A DNA stretch of 64,000 nt from Paraburkholderia sp. FT54 (GCF_031585635.1 NZ_CP134197.1:682001-746000), one strand, 5' to 3'; positions 46,921 through 56,800 are shown, counted from the first letter of the stretch. A program made the numbers and translations. Notes: generated by a model from the sequence alone, not told the origin.

Positions 46921-48427
46921 GGCGAACTCCTTGTTGCGCTTCGGCTCGCGAGCCCGGCAGCGTCTGGACCGTCTTCGGACTGTCGCTGGGTTCGGCGAGG
47001 CCACCGCCTAGCGCTGTCATAAGCGACGCGTACACGGAGAGGCGCTCGGCCTGAATGTGCGCGACGCCTTGCTGGACATGCAGCAACTGGCTCTGTGCGA
47101 CCAGCACGTTCAGATAGTCGGTCAGACCGCGTCGGTAGCCTTCCCTGGACAGCTCATAGTTCTTGCGTGCGGTCGCAACCGAACGCCTGGCATCGTCTTC
47201 CTGTGTATCGAGCGAGCGGATCCGCACGACCTGATCGGCAACGTCCTTCAACGCGCTAACGATGGTCTGGTTATAGCGATCCACGGCCTCGTCGTAGCCC
47301 GCGTCCGCGGCGCCGAGTTGCGAGCGCAGCCGGCCGCCGTCGAAGATCGGCAGCGCCAGTGCGGGGCCAGCGGTCCAACTGCCGGCCGCCGAGCGCAGGA
47401 ACTCGAACATCGGGCCGGCCGCCGCATAGCCGCCGATCGATGCCAGCAGATTGATGTCCGGATAGAAGTTGCCCTTCGCAACGTCGATGCCGCGTGCCTG
47501 GGCCGCCACCGTCCAGCGTGCCGCGACGATGTCGGGGCGATGGCCGAGCAGGTCGACGGGCAAGGCCGACGGCAGTCCGGCGGGCACGGACAGCGCGAGC
47601 GTCGGCCGCGTGATCGGGTCACCCGCGCCCGGGCCCTTGCCTGCAAGCGCCGCTAGCTGGTTGCGGCCCAGCGCGATTTCTTCTTCGAGCGCGTCGATCT
47701 GGCGCTCGTACTCGGGCAGCGGCGTTTCTGCCTGGCTGACGTCGAGCTGCGTGCCGAGACCGCCGTTCAGACGGCGCGTGGCGAGATCGACGATCTGCTG
47801 CTGCTGTTGCAGCGTGGCCTTGGCGATATCGAGCAGCGCGTAATTCATCGACATGCCGATGTACGTGCGCACCACGTTCCCTTCCAGTTCGAGCTGCGCG
47901 GCGCGTTCGTCTGCGGCGCTTGCATGCGCGATATCGAGCGCCCGCTCGGCGGTGTTCTTGTCCTTGCCCCACAGGTCGAGGTGATAGGACAACCCGAGGG
48001 TGCCGGTGTTGTTCCACGTGTTCGCATCGGCGAACGGACCCGGACCGTACCAGTCATTGTCCGGCCAGTGTTGCCGCTCGATCGACAGATTGCCGTCGAC
48101 CTGCGGCGAGAGTGCCGCGCGCGCCACGCCCGCCATCGACTGCGCCTCGCGCACCCGTGCCTGGGCAACGGCGAGCGTTGGATTGCCGCCCTGAGCCGCC
48201 TTGATCCACGCGTCGAGTTGCGGATCGTTATAGGCACGCCACCAGTCGGCAACAGGCCACTGCGCGTCGGCATTGGCTGCACGCACGGCGGCGCCGGCAT
48301 CAAGAGAGGATGCGTCGATTCCGCGTGCTTGTGGGGCGATACCTCGGGTACTGGCACAGCCGGCGATGACTAGCGAGATCGTAAGAACGGCGAGCGCGGC
48401 GATCCCTTTCTGTACAGGAATCTGCAC
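46910..48427 (-). CDS. NodT family RND-type outer-membrane efflux lipoprotein
   Basis: The 505-residue protein begins with a lipoprotein signal (lipobox IAGC) and holds two repeats of the TolC/OEP fold, with WWRAYNDPQLDAWIKAA near the start and helical pairs with NPTLAVAQARVREAQ and VVARKNYELS-type stretches (ATARKNYELSREGYRRG). It provides the outer-membrane channel for the HlyD and FUSC partners. It is the first gene of the minus-strand set. Upstream on the other strand lies what remains of a MarR-type regulator gene. Confidence 0.94.
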   Translation of the reverse strand: MQIPVQKGIAALAVLTISLVIAGCASTRGIAPQARGIDASSLDAGAAVRAANADAQWPVADWWRAYNDPQLDAWIKAAQGGNPTLAVAQARVREAQSMAGVARAALSPQVDGNLSIERQHWPDNDWYGPGPFADANTWNNTGTLGLSYHLDLWGKDKNTAERALDIAHASAADERAAQLELEGNVVRTYIGMSMNYALLDIAKATLQQQQQIVDLATRRLNGGLGTQLDVSQAETPLPEYERQIDALEEEIALGRNQLAALAGKGPGAGDPITRPTLALSVPAGLPSALPVDLLGHRPDIVAARWTVAAQARGIDVAKGNFYPDINLLASIGGYAAAGPMFEFLRSAAGSWTAGPALALPIFDGGRLRSQLGAADAGYDEAVDRYNQTIVSALKDVADQVVRIRSLDTQEDDARRSVATARKNYELSREGYRRGLTDYLNVLVAQSQLLHVQQGVAHIQAERLSVYASLMTALGGGLAEPSDSPKTVQTLPGSRAEAQQGVRHAT

Positions 48428-48620
48428 GATTTCCTCTTCAATTATCTATAGAACCCAGGTTGTCATTGTTTCTTGCGACTGGGCGTAATAGTGCCGCGTT
48501 GTCGAAGAGCAGAAAGTAGACAGTTTGTGCATCCGGCGGAAGACACAGCCGAGATCGCATATGTACCCTGTCAGCTCATTTGCCGGTTCGGTCAGTTAGT
48601 CAGTTAATCGAACGGTTACG

Positions 48621-48764
48621 ATGAGTACGCTGGTACGGACCCTGGCCTCACTGGAGGAAGCCGGGCTGGTGAAAGTCTTGATACAGGTTGACGGAATGGA
48701 AGTCGCGTCATTGTGCGCTTGCGGTCTGGCTGTATGTGCGGCACTTTGCGCGTCCGGGGATTAA
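48621..48764 (+). pseudogene. MarR-type regulator remnant
   Basis: The frame from 48621 reads STLVRTLASLEEAGLVK, which matches the recognition-helix region of MarR/SlyA regulators ((S/T)LVRTLD-LEE-GL(I/V)). The parts before and after do not fit the family, and the frame ends after 47 codons. The efflux set that begins next to it on the other strand is of the type normally controlled by a divergent MarR gene. This looks like a decayed copy, but the match is short. Confidence 0.5.
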
Positions 48765-48823
48765 TACTTCGCGACGTACCATAAGCCGCCCCGGCATTGA
48801 AGGGCGGCCCATTGCCAGACGCT

Positions 48824-49933
48824 TTAGCCGCCCACAAGCGACATTCGTACGGTCGGGTAAGTCTTCTTACCCGTTCTGGAATACGCGGAACTCCGTGTCG
48901 AGGAATACTGATCGTCCCGATTACTCCAATGCTTTCGAATCTCAGAAGCGAGTTGCAATGGTGATTGCATCTCGCCAAGCAGAGGTTTCAGGTTAGCCGA
49001 ATGCGTTGCGAACAGACAGAGGAATAGTTGCCCATCTGCTGATACCCGCGCACGGGTACAACTTCCACAGAACGGCTTCGACACGCTCGAAATAAATCCT
49101 ATTCTTCCCGCTCCGTCTCCGTACTCGTAATTGATCGCCGTATCATTCAACCGGTCTTTCTCCACGGGAAGAAGTGGGTGGACAGACTCAATTGCGCGAC
49201 GAATCTCGTCTGATGTGACGACCTTCTGCTTGTCCCACAATCGCGCGCCCCCCACGTCCATGAACTCGATGAAGCGAACGGTCACTCCTGTATTACGGAA
49301 ATATTCCGCTATAGGTAACACCTGTCCATCGTTGGCACCCCTTTCGACAACCATGTTTACCTTAATTGGCTCAAGGCCGACTGCTACTGCGGTTTCGATA
49401 CCGTGTAGCACCGTGCCGACAGGGAATCCGACACCGTTCATTTTCCCGAAAACATTGTCATCCAGAGCATCAAGGCTCACCGTAACCCGTCGCAATCCGG
49501 CATTCCGAAGGTCAGCCGCCTTTTTGGCAAGCAACGCGCCGTTCGTCGTCAGGCTGATTTCCACGTCTTCCCCGTCAAGGGTCTTGAGTCGTGCAAGTCT
49601 CTCGATCAAAAACTCGAGATTCTTTCTCAGCAACGGCTCTCCTCCAGTAATCCGGATTTTTTCGACACCGAGCCTGACAAACGACTCGGCCAACAACACC
49701 ATCTGATCGAATGAAAGAATCTCTGACGAAGGAAGAAACGGATAGTCCTTGGTGAAGACGTCCTTCGGCATGCAGTAGGTACATCGAAAATTGCACTGAT
49801 CGATTACCGACAGACGTAAATCCTTCAACGGTCGGCCGAGCAAATCCACACATTCTGCTTCGTCCAACGCCACCGCCGAACGAGAGCGACGTAACGCGTC
49901 ATTGTTTGCAAGGTCATATTGAGTCGAACCCAC
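48824..49933 (-). CDS. moaA: GTP 3',8-cyclase, molybdenum cofactor biosynthesis
   Basis: The radical SAM enzyme catalyses the first step of molybdopterin synthesis. The N-terminal cluster motif is C47-x3-C51-x2-C54 (CNFRCTYC), and the C-terminal cluster motif is CGSC and a third Cys in FLCLFA. The end is LVGG, the Gly-Gly that activates the C-terminal arginine-bearing tail. GTG 49933 was chosen because GGAGG lies six bases upstream, giving a 369-residue protein of usual length; the frame is open to 50047. It is the only moa gene in the window and lies back to back with moeA, fdhD and a molybdoenzyme nearby. Confidence 0.95.
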   Translation of the reverse strand: MGSTQYDLANNDALRRSRSAVALDEAECVDLLGRPLKDLRLSVIDQCNFRCTYCMPKDVFTKDYPFLPSSEILSFDQMVLLAESFVRLGVEKIRITGGEPLLRKNLEFLIERLARLKTLDGEDVEISLTTNGALLAKKAADLRNAGLRRVTVSLDALDDNVFGKMNGVGFPVGTVLHGIETAVAVGLEPIKVNMVVERGANDGQVLPIAEYFRNTGVTVRFIEFMDVGGARLWDKQKVVTSDEIRRAIESVHPLLPVEKDRLNDTAINYEYGDGAGRIGFISSVSKPFCGSCTRARVSADGQLFLCLFATHSANLKPLLGEMQSPLQLASEIRKHWSNRDDQYSSTRSSAYSRTGKKTYPTVRMSLVGG

Positions 49934-50226
49934 CCCAGCCTCCGTTGAAACATCGGTATGTCGTATCAGTGCCCGGCCGTCGGTCCGTTCTGGAAACGCT
50001 AAAAGTCGACCGTGGGAACTTACAGCCAGCATACCGGCAGGGGTCATTCAAGACCGGTACAGACCGCCTGATTGTCGAAGAACACAGAAGAGCGTGGACC
50101 ACGCCCGAATTGGCTCGATGCGTCAGATTGGGCTTGGGACAGCGAGGAGCGGCAGCTCCGGTTCAAGTGATCGAGGCGGAATGCTCCAGGATCCGGCGAG
50201 TTCTGGGCGTTGCGCCCATGCAAGGG

Positions 50227-51681
50227 CTATCGGGCGCTGGCCGCGACCAGCTTTGCCACCGTCTGCACCGCTCGTTCGATCTCCGGACTCCACGCGTAGC
50301 TATAGTTGAGACGTATAAAGTTGCTGTAAGCGTTCGAAGCCGAGAACATATTGCCGGGGGCAATCGTAATCCCATTCTCCAGCGCAAGCTGGTAAAGCCT
50401 CATCGAGTCGACTTTTTCGGGTAACTCTACCCAAAGGACGTATCCGCCGGCCGGAGTCGAAGTGTGCGTGCCCTCCGGAAAGAAACGATTGACCATCGCT
50501 TTCATCAGATTGGCCTGTAGAGCGTAGAGCCGCCGAATCCGACGCAAATGGTGTTCGTAGCCGTCATTCTGAAGATACTCGGCAATTGCCAGTTGCTGTA
50601 AATTCGGCGTTGTTAGTGTGTTGAGAAATTTGAGCTTCTCAACCTGCTCCCGATAGCGGCCGGGGAGCGCCCAGCCAATGCGGTGGGCGGCAGTGAGGGT
50701 CTTCGAAAACGAGGCGCAATGGAGCACCAAACCTTGCGTGTCGTAAGATTTCAATGACCTCGGGTGAGCGTCGCCGAAATAGAGTTCGTTGTAGACAGCG
50801 TTCTCGATAACAGGCACGTCGTACCGCGTCACCAGATCGACGAGCTCGCGCTTTTTCTGTTCCGTCATCTGGAAGCCGAGCGGGTTCTGGAAGTTCGGCA
50901 TGACCATGCATGCGGCGATCTTCTGATTCTCCAGAACGTCTGCGAGCACGGTAAGATCGATGCCCTCCTGGGCATCCGTCGGGATCTCAATTGCACGCAT
51001 TCCCATGCGCTCTATGGCGTGGAGCATTGCGTAAAAGGTTGGCGACTCGACGACAACCGTGTCACCGGGCTTGCCTACTGCCTGCAGGCACAGGTTAATC
51101 GCCTCCGTGGCACCGATCGTAATGATCATTTCATTTGGATCGATCGACGCCCCATTCTCGAGGTAGCGTCTTGCGATTTGACGAATCAGATTCGGATTGC
51201 CTGGCGGCAACGCGTCGGTGACGCCCCATATCCCCTTTTTCTTGCTCATCGCGTGCGCGTAGCGATTGATCTTATCGGAGGGAAACAGGTCTGGGTCCGG
51301 ATAAGGCGAGCCAAGCGGAACTGCCTCATCGGTCCCAATCGAGCGCAGCGTCGATAGCACCAGACGGCTAACGTCCACCTCCGACGACACGACGATCGGC
51401 TTTGATGTACGCAACTCGTGAGCATTGCCGTCTGAATTGGCGTCAAGTAGACGTACAAAATACCCTGACTGCGGACGGCTTTCGACAACGCCTTTGCTCT
51501 CGAGCAGCAAATACGCGCGGATGACAGTGGTGATACTCAGTTGGTGGTGCTGACTGGATTGCCGAACTGAAGGGATGCGGTCACCAGGACGAAACACGCC
51601 CTTACGGATCGTCGCTTCGATATCGCTGGCCAGTTTTTCATAGAGCTTCACAGGTCGTCTCAATCGCAAACGCTGCGCCAT
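50227..51681 (-). CDS. MocR-type regulator: GntR HTH fused to an aminotransferase-like domain
   Basis: The 484-residue protein has an N-terminal GntR winged HTH (about 10 to 78, FRPGDRIPSVRQSSQHHQ) joined to a fold-type I aminotransferase domain (about 120 to 484). The PLP lysine is Lys327 in SFSKTL. In the segment where relatives often read EDDxYGEL, this one has E293-N-A-V-Y297, so the position that should hold the Asp bonding the PLP ring nitrogen carries Asn. It is divergent from the molybdoenzyme gene, and two palindromes lie between. It likely regulates that operon in response to a small amine or PLP-related ligand. Confidence 0.9.
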   Translation of the reverse strand: MAQRLRLRRPVKLYEKLASDIEATIRKGVFRPGDRIPSVRQSSQHHQLSITTVIRAYLLLESKGVVESRPQSGYFVRLLDANSDGNAHELRTSKPIVVSSEVDVSRLVLSTLRSIGTDEAVPLGSPYPDPDLFPSDKINRYAHAMSKKKGIWGVTDALPPGNPNLIRQIARRYLENGASIDPNEMIITIGATEAINLCLQAVGKPGDTVVVESPTFYAMLHAIERMGMRAIEIPTDAQEGIDLTVLADVLENQKIAACMVMPNFQNPLGFQMTEQKKRELVDLVTRYDVPVIENAVYNELYFGDAHPRSLKSYDTQGLVLHCASFSKTLTAAHRIGWALPGRYREQVEKLKFLNTLTTPNLQQLAIAEYLQNDGYEHHLRRIRRLYALQANLMKAMVNRFFPEGTHTSTPAGGYVLWVELPEKVDSMRLYQLALENGITIAPGNMFSASNAYSNFIRLNYSYAWSPEIERAVQTVAKLVAASAR

Positions 51682-51722
51682 CGGCTTCCAGAACCGTTCG
51701 CAGCCGGTAGAACATGACGCAA

Positions 51723-51743
51723 GTGTACTCCTTTGGAGCACAG
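51723..51743. promoter_or_regulatory. MocR-type palindromic site 1
   Basis: GTGTACTCC-N3-GGAGCACAG is an imperfect inverted repeat 42 bases upstream of the mocR start. It shares the half-site GGAGCACAG with site 2, whose centre is about 46 bases away. Paired operators of this kind are typical of MocR regulators. Confidence 0.68.
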
Positions 51744-51769
51744 ATTTCGTCTCCACGCACCTATTGAAA

Positions 51770-51789
51770 CTGTGCTTCATGGAGCACAG
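51770..51789. promoter_or_regulatory. MocR-type palindromic site 2
   Basis: CTGTGCTTCATGGAGCACAG is a nearly perfect 20-base palindrome with one mismatched pair. It lies about 90 bases upstream of the mocR start and about 118 bases upstream of the molybdoenzyme start, fitting control of both. Confidence 0.72.
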
Positions 51790-51906
51790 CGGATGTGTGC
51801 GCTTTGCGCCCAGTTCAACGCTCTTATGCTTCGGCTACCGAATGCGCGACGCGGCGAAGCCCAATGGACGGATACCTCGAAGCGCGAAGTCAATGGAGCC
51901 GAGGTC

Positions 51907-54228
51907 ATGGAAAAGCCGAAAGAGAAAGGGCGGATTGAGCCCTACCACCATCCCGCCGCCGGTTGGGGCGCGTTGAAGTATGTCGCCATCAATCTGATCA
52001 AGGAGAAAGTCTCCGGCGGCAACTATCGCGCCCTCTTCAAGCAGAACCAACCGGACGGCTTCGATTGTCCGGGATGCGCGTGGCCGGACCGTCAACATGC
52101 CTCGACTTTCGAGTTTTGCGAAAACGGCGTCAAAGCAGTCGCCGCGGAAGCGACGACCAAGCGCGTCACGCCGGCGTTCTTCGCGGAGCACACCGTTGAA
52201 GAATTGATGAAGCAGACCGACTATGACCTTGAGCAGCATGGCCGACTGACGGACCCAATGGTTTACGATTCGCTGACTGACAAATATAAACCAATTTCCT
52301 GGGACGATGCCTATCGGCTCATCGCCACGCATCTCAACAAGCTGGACAGTCCGGACCACGCCGCCTTCTATACCTCGGGCCGCGCAAGCAACGAAGCAGC
52401 GTTCCTCTATCAGTTATTTGTTCGTATGTATGGTACGAACAACTTCCCCGACTGTTCGAACATGTGTCATGAAGCGACCAGTCGAGGCCTTCCGACAACC
52501 GTCGGAATTGGCAAAGGCACGGTCACGCTGGACGATTTTGAACACGCCGATACGCTCCTGATCTTCGGTCAGAATCCCGCAACCAACCATCCGCGGATGC
52601 TCGGGGAACTGCGCGACTGCGCGAAGCGCGGCGCGACCATCGTCTCGATCAATCCGCTCCGGGAGCGCGGTCTGGAGCGCTTCTCGAGCCCGCAACACCC
52701 GCTCGAAATGCTGACGATGTCCAGCACCAAGATTGCCTCCACATTCATCCAGCCCAAGCTCGGCGGTGATTTTGCGCTGATCAAGGGCGTCGCAAAGCGG
52801 GTGATCGAACTGGATGACGAAGCGATCGAACGGGGCGATGAACGCATTCTCGACGTTGAGTTCATCAAGGAACACACCTTGGGCTTCGAATCCTTCGCCG
52901 CCGATCTGCGTGCCGAAAGCTGGCCGGCTCTCGAAGAAGAGTCGGGTGTGCCTCGCGAGGAAATTGAAGGGCTCGCGCGTATCTATGTGAACGGCAAGCG
53001 CGTCATCGCGACGTGGGGCATGGGCATTACCCAGCACAAGCACTCCGTGCCAACGGTGCACATGCTGTCGAATCTGATGTTGATGCGCGGCAATATCGGT
53101 CGTGAGGGTGCAGGTCTGTGTCCAGTACGCGGGCACTCGAACGTGCAGGGCAATCGTACGGTCGGCATCGAAGAAAAGCCGTCACAGGAATTCCTGGATC
53201 GCTTAGGGAATATATTCGGCTTCGAGCCACCACGCGAGCATGGCCTCGACGTCGTGGAAACCATCGAACATATGCTCGAAGGCCACGTGAAGGTGTTCCT
53301 TGGCCTCGGCGGCAACTTTGCCATAGCAACCCCGGACACCCCACGAACCTTCGATGCGCTTCGGTCATGCAACCTGACCATGCATATCACGACCAAGCTC
53401 AATCGCAGCCATCTCGTTCATGGTCGGGACGCTCTGATTCTGCCGACCTTGGGTCGAACGGAAATCGATATCCAGGGCGGCGTGTCGCAAGGCGTCACGG
53501 TGGAAGACTCCATGAGCATGGTCCACATCTCCTACGGCATGAGTATTCCGGCCTCGAAGAATCTGATGTCCGAGACGGCCATCGTCGCCAATATCGCCCA
53601 TGCGACGCTAGGCAACGCCAAAGTTGACTGGTTGGGACGTGCCCGGAACTACGCACTGATTCGCGACGACATGGAAAAGGTTCTCGTCGGCTTCGACAAC
53701 TACAACGAGCGAATCAAGCATCCCGGCGGTTTTCATCTGCGTGTCGCCTCCCGCGAGCGCGACTGGCTGACCGCTACGGGCAAAGCGAATTTCATCGTCC
53801 ACAAGATCGAAACGGACACGCCTATCCGGCGCGCCAAGGCGCTTCACGGCGAACGCGTCATGACGTTGATGACCACCCGCTCGCATGACCAGTACAACAC
53901 CACGATCTACGCCCTCGACGACCGCTATCGCGGCGTTTTCGGACAGCGCCGGGTGGTGTTCGTCAATCCCGCGGATCTGGAAATGCTTGGCCTCAAGGCT
54001 GGCGAGTGGGTCGACATGACGACAGTCTGGGACGACGGCATTGATCGAAGTGCCGACTCGTTCCTGCTCGTCGAGTACGACATTCCGCGTGGGTGCATTG
54101 GAGCCTATTACCCGGAGACTAACCCGCTGGTTCCATTGTCCAGTGTCGCAGACGTGTGCAATACGCCCACCTCCAAGTCGATCCCGGTGTTGCTTCATCG
54201 TTCCGGGCCGCCCGCCGCCGCCGCATAA
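51907..54228 (+). CDS. FdhF/YdeP family molybdopterin oxidoreductase
   Basis: The 773-residue protein belongs to the YdeP branch of formate dehydrogenase-like enzymes. Near the N-terminus Cys54 and Cys57 (CPGCAWPD) and Cys71 (FEFCENG) probably bind a Fe-S cluster. The molybdenum site motif is NMCHEATS, with Cys187 as likely metal ligand and His188 next to it, as in Cys-type formate dehydrogenases. VGIGKGTVTLDDFEHADTLL and FGQNPATNHPRM bind the cofactor. There is no Tat signal, so it acts in the cytoplasm. E. coli YdeP is linked to acid resistance; formate oxidation is inferred from fdhD next door. ATG 51907 was chosen over the frame start at 51733. Confidence 0.9.
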   Translation: MEKPKEKGRIEPYHHPAAGWGALKYVAINLIKEKVSGGNYRALFKQNQPDGFDCPGCAWPDRQHASTFEFCENGVKAVAAEATTKRVTPAFFAEHTVEELMKQTDYDLEQHGRLTDPMVYDSLTDKYKPISWDDAYRLIATHLNKLDSPDHAAFYTSGRASNEAAFLYQLFVRMYGTNNFPDCSNMCHEATSRGLPTTVGIGKGTVTLDDFEHADTLLIFGQNPATNHPRMLGELRDCAKRGATIVSINPLRERGLERFSSPQHPLEMLTMSSTKIASTFIQPKLGGDFALIKGVAKRVIELDDEAIERGDERILDVEFIKEHTLGFESFAADLRAESWPALEEESGVPREEIEGLARIYVNGKRVIATWGMGITQHKHSVPTVHMLSNLMLMRGNIGREGAGLCPVRGHSNVQGNRTVGIEEKPSQEFLDRLGNIFGFEPPREHGLDVVETIEHMLEGHVKVFLGLGGNFAIATPDTPRTFDALRSCNLTMHITTKLNRSHLVHGRDALILPTLGRTEIDIQGGVSQGVTVEDSMSMVHISYGMSIPASKNLMSETAIVANIAHATLGNAKVDWLGRARNYALIRDDMEKVLVGFDNYNERIKHPGGFHLRVASRERDWLTATGKANFIVHKIETDTPIRRAKALHGERVMTLMTTRSHDQYNTTIYALDDRYRGVFGQRRVVFVNPADLEMLGLKAGEWVDMTTVWDDGIDRSADSFLLVEYDIPRGCIGAYYPETNPLVPLSSVADVCNTPTSKSIPVLLHRSGPPAAAA

Positions 54229-54301
54229 CGCGACGCCCTTTAGACCAGCCGCGCGCCGTTTGGCGCGCTTGCCTTCCAATTCGCTCCTTTTGGTGATCGA
54301 A

Positions 54302-55699
54302 ATGCCTGTAGAAGCCTTACATCTGGCGCGAGGCCAGTTTGCAATGACGGCCATATTCCACATTCTGTGGCCGATTCTCACCATCAGCCTCTCGGCATTT
54401 TTGCTGGTAGTTGAAACCCTCTGGGTTCGAACCAACGAGGTGGTCTGGTATCGCCACGCACGATTCTGGAGCAAGCTTCTTGTTCTCAATTTCGCCGTGG
54501 GAGTTGTGAGCGGCATCCCTATGGAATTCCAGTTCGGTACCAACTGGGGACCCTTTTCGGAGTACACCGGACAGTTCTTCGGCAACATTCTCGGCTTCGA
54601 AGGCGCAATGGCATTCATGCTCGAAGCGGGCTTCGTCGGCATCATGATGCTCGGCTGGGAACGTGTGCCTAAGCCAGTGCACCTCTTTGCTACCAGCATG
54701 GTCGCTCTGGGTTCGACCCTCTCGGCGTTCTGGATCATGGTCGCAAACTCCTGGATGCAGACTCCCGCCGGTGTGGAAGCGGTCAATGGCAAACTGGTGG
54801 TCACCGACTACGCCAAGGCCATCTTCAATCCCGACATGGTGTGGGGCGTTTCGCATATGTGGTTCGCGGCGCTCGAGACCGGACTGGTCGTTGTCGCCGG
54901 CATTTCTGCCTACTACCTCTTGAAGCGCCGCAACCCTGAATTCTTCGTCCGCTCTTTCAAAGTCGCGCTGGTGTGTCTTGCGTTCGTCGCCCCTGTCCAG
55001 ATCTGGCTAGGCGATTCAAGCGGCGTCGATGTCTTTGCAACGCAACCGGCCAAAGGCGCAGCTATCGAAGGCCACTGGCAGACCAATGCGCCGGGTACCG
55101 GTGCACCCTGGTCCTTGCTCGCATGGCCGGACAAAGCCAAACAAACCAATGACTGGTCTCTCGAAGTTCCTGGACTCCTGAGTGTCCTCGGCACGCACAC
55201 TCTGCACGGCCAGGTGACGGGCCTTGCCGACATCCCCGTTGCCGACCAGCCGCCGATGTTGCCCCTGCTCTATTACGCGTTCCGCGTCATGGCGGGCATC
55301 GGCTTCCTCTTCATGGTTCTGGCGTTCTGGACAATCTTTGCTCTACGCAAGGCACGTGGCCGCCTCGACGCCCTGCTCGCCCAACGCAAATTGCTGCTCG
55401 CATGGGTTCTCGCCATTCCGTTGCCGTATATGGCGGTTGAATGCGGCTGGATCGTTCGCGAGGTTGGTCGTCAACCGTGGGTCGTCTACGGCCTCCTTCG
55501 CACGGAACAGGCTGCTTCCAACATATCGGCAACAGCGATCAGCGGAAGCATGATTATGTTTGCCACGTTCTACGCCATTCTGATCACGTCGTTCTTTATC
55601 TTTGCTCGCCGCTGGTTGAAGAAGGGCCCGGACCTCACGCTGCAGCCACCGGCTGAGACCACTCCGCGGACCGCACCTCACGCCTCGGTTGAATACTAG
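54302..55699 (+). CDS. cydA: cytochrome bd ubiquinol oxidase subunit I
   Basis: The 465-residue subunit has nine hydrophobic helices and a short Q-loop. The start EALHLARGQFAMTAIFHILW supplies one heme ligand His, EGAMAFMLEAGFVGI and ALGSTLSAFWIM are conserved cores, and GRQPWVVYG is the family signature. The short Q-loop and length fit the CioA-type cyanide-insensitive branch. It oxidises ubiquinol and reduces oxygen at high affinity. ATG 54302 lies 74 bases after the molybdoenzyme stop, in the same direction, with cydB next. Confidence 0.95.
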   Translation: MPVEALHLARGQFAMTAIFHILWPILTISLSAFLLVVETLWVRTNEVVWYRHARFWSKLLVLNFAVGVVSGIPMEFQFGTNWGPFSEYTGQFFGNILGFEGAMAFMLEAGFVGIMMLGWERVPKPVHLFATSMVALGSTLSAFWIMVANSWMQTPAGVEAVNGKLVVTDYAKAIFNPDMVWGVSHMWFAALETGLVVVAGISAYYLLKRRNPEFFVRSFKVALVCLAFVAPVQIWLGDSSGVDVFATQPAKGAAIEGHWQTNAPGTGAPWSLLAWPDKAKQTNDWSLEVPGLLSVLGTHTLHGQVTGLADIPVADQPPMLPLLYYAFRVMAGIGFLFMVLAFWTIFALRKARGRLDALLAQRKLLLAWVLAIPLPYMAVECGWIVREVGRQPWVVYGLLRTEQAASNISATAISGSMIMFATFYAILITSFFIFARRWLKKGPDLTLQPPAETTPRTAPHASVEY

Positions 55700-55743
55700 G
55701 ACTCACGTCACACCCGCTTAAATTCATCCAGATAGGTACCCCA

Positions 55744-56730
55744 ATGAATCCAGCTTCTACTGAGAGCCTGTTAAGTCACGCGTGGTTCGGCATAATCGGC
55801 TTGATGCTCGTGCTTTACGTCGTCACGGACGGCTTTGACCTCGGCGTCGGCATCCTCACCTTGTTTCGCCCCAAGGAGTCGGAACGCAATCTCATGATTC
55901 AATCGATCGGCCATGTCTGGGACGCCAACGAAACATGGCTTGTCGCACTCGGAGGCGCGTTATTCGGCGCGTTTCCGTCCGCGTACGCAATGATATTGTC
56001 CGATCTGTACGTCCCCATCATGGTGCTGATTGCGAGCATGATCATGCGTGGCGCAGCCATCGAATTCCGGCACGCCGCGACGGGCAGCAAGCCCGTCTGG
56101 GACCGTATCTTTGGTGTGGGTAGCCTGCTCGCGGCAATTTGCCAAGGCGTGATCCTCGGAAAGATTCTCACGGGTCTGCTTCCCGGTCATCTGCACTTGA
56201 CCTTCGTCACGGTCACCGCAATTGGAGTCGTGTCTGGTTACGTGTTGCTCGGTGCAACCTGGCTGGTCAAGAAGACCACCGGCAGCCTTGAACAGACCGC
56301 ACGGCGCTATTCCATCGCGGCCGTATTCACAACCGTGGCCGCCGCGATTATCGTCTCTGCTGGAACGCTGGTCATCAGCCCTGTCGGCGTCAGCCGCTGG
56401 GACCAGCACGGGGTGATGAGCATTTTGATTGGACTCGCCGTACTCGCGGCTTTGGCCGTCTGCTACATCTTGTACTCGGTTCATATGGGCAGCGAACATG
56501 GTCCTTTTGCCGGCTCCGCCGTCCTGTTCATTGCGTCCTTTGCGGGGCTGGCGACCAGTCTCTTCCCGTATATCGTTCCTGGCCAACTGAGTGTGGCGTC
56601 AGCAGCCTCTGATAGTTCGACACTCACCTTCATGCTGTTTGGAATTGGCACCGTCTTTCCAATCATGATTGGCTACAACCTGTACCAGTACCACTTGTTC
56701 CGCGGCAAGGTCGCTCCCGTTCATCACTAA
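55744..56730 (+). CDS. cydB: cytochrome bd ubiquinol oxidase subunit II
   Basis: The 328-residue subunit has about eight hydrophobic helices. YVVTDGFDLGVGIL and GHVWDANETWLVALGGALFG are family hallmarks and YNLYQYHLFRGKV closes the protein. It pairs with CydA. The gene lies 45 bases downstream of cydA. No small CydX/YbgT-like gene was recognised after it. Confidence 0.95.
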   Translation: MNPASTESLLSHAWFGIIGLMLVLYVVTDGFDLGVGILTLFRPKESERNLMIQSIGHVWDANETWLVALGGALFGAFPSAYAMILSDLYVPIMVLIASMIMRGAAIEFRHAATGSKPVWDRIFGVGSLLAAICQGVILGKILTGLLPGHLHLTFVTVTAIGVVSGYVLLGATWLVKKTTGSLEQTARRYSIAAVFTTVAAAIIVSAGTLVISPVGVSRWDQHGVMSILIGLAVLAALAVCYILYSVHMGSEHGPFAGSAVLFIASFAGLATSLFPYIVPGQLSVASAASDSSTLTFMLFGIGTVFPIMIGYNLYQYHLFRGKVAPVHH

Positions 56731-56800
56731 ACGACCCGTCGCTCGGCATGCGAAAGTCCGAGCCGCCACGAACATCGCGTAATAACATTGGAGAGAGTCC

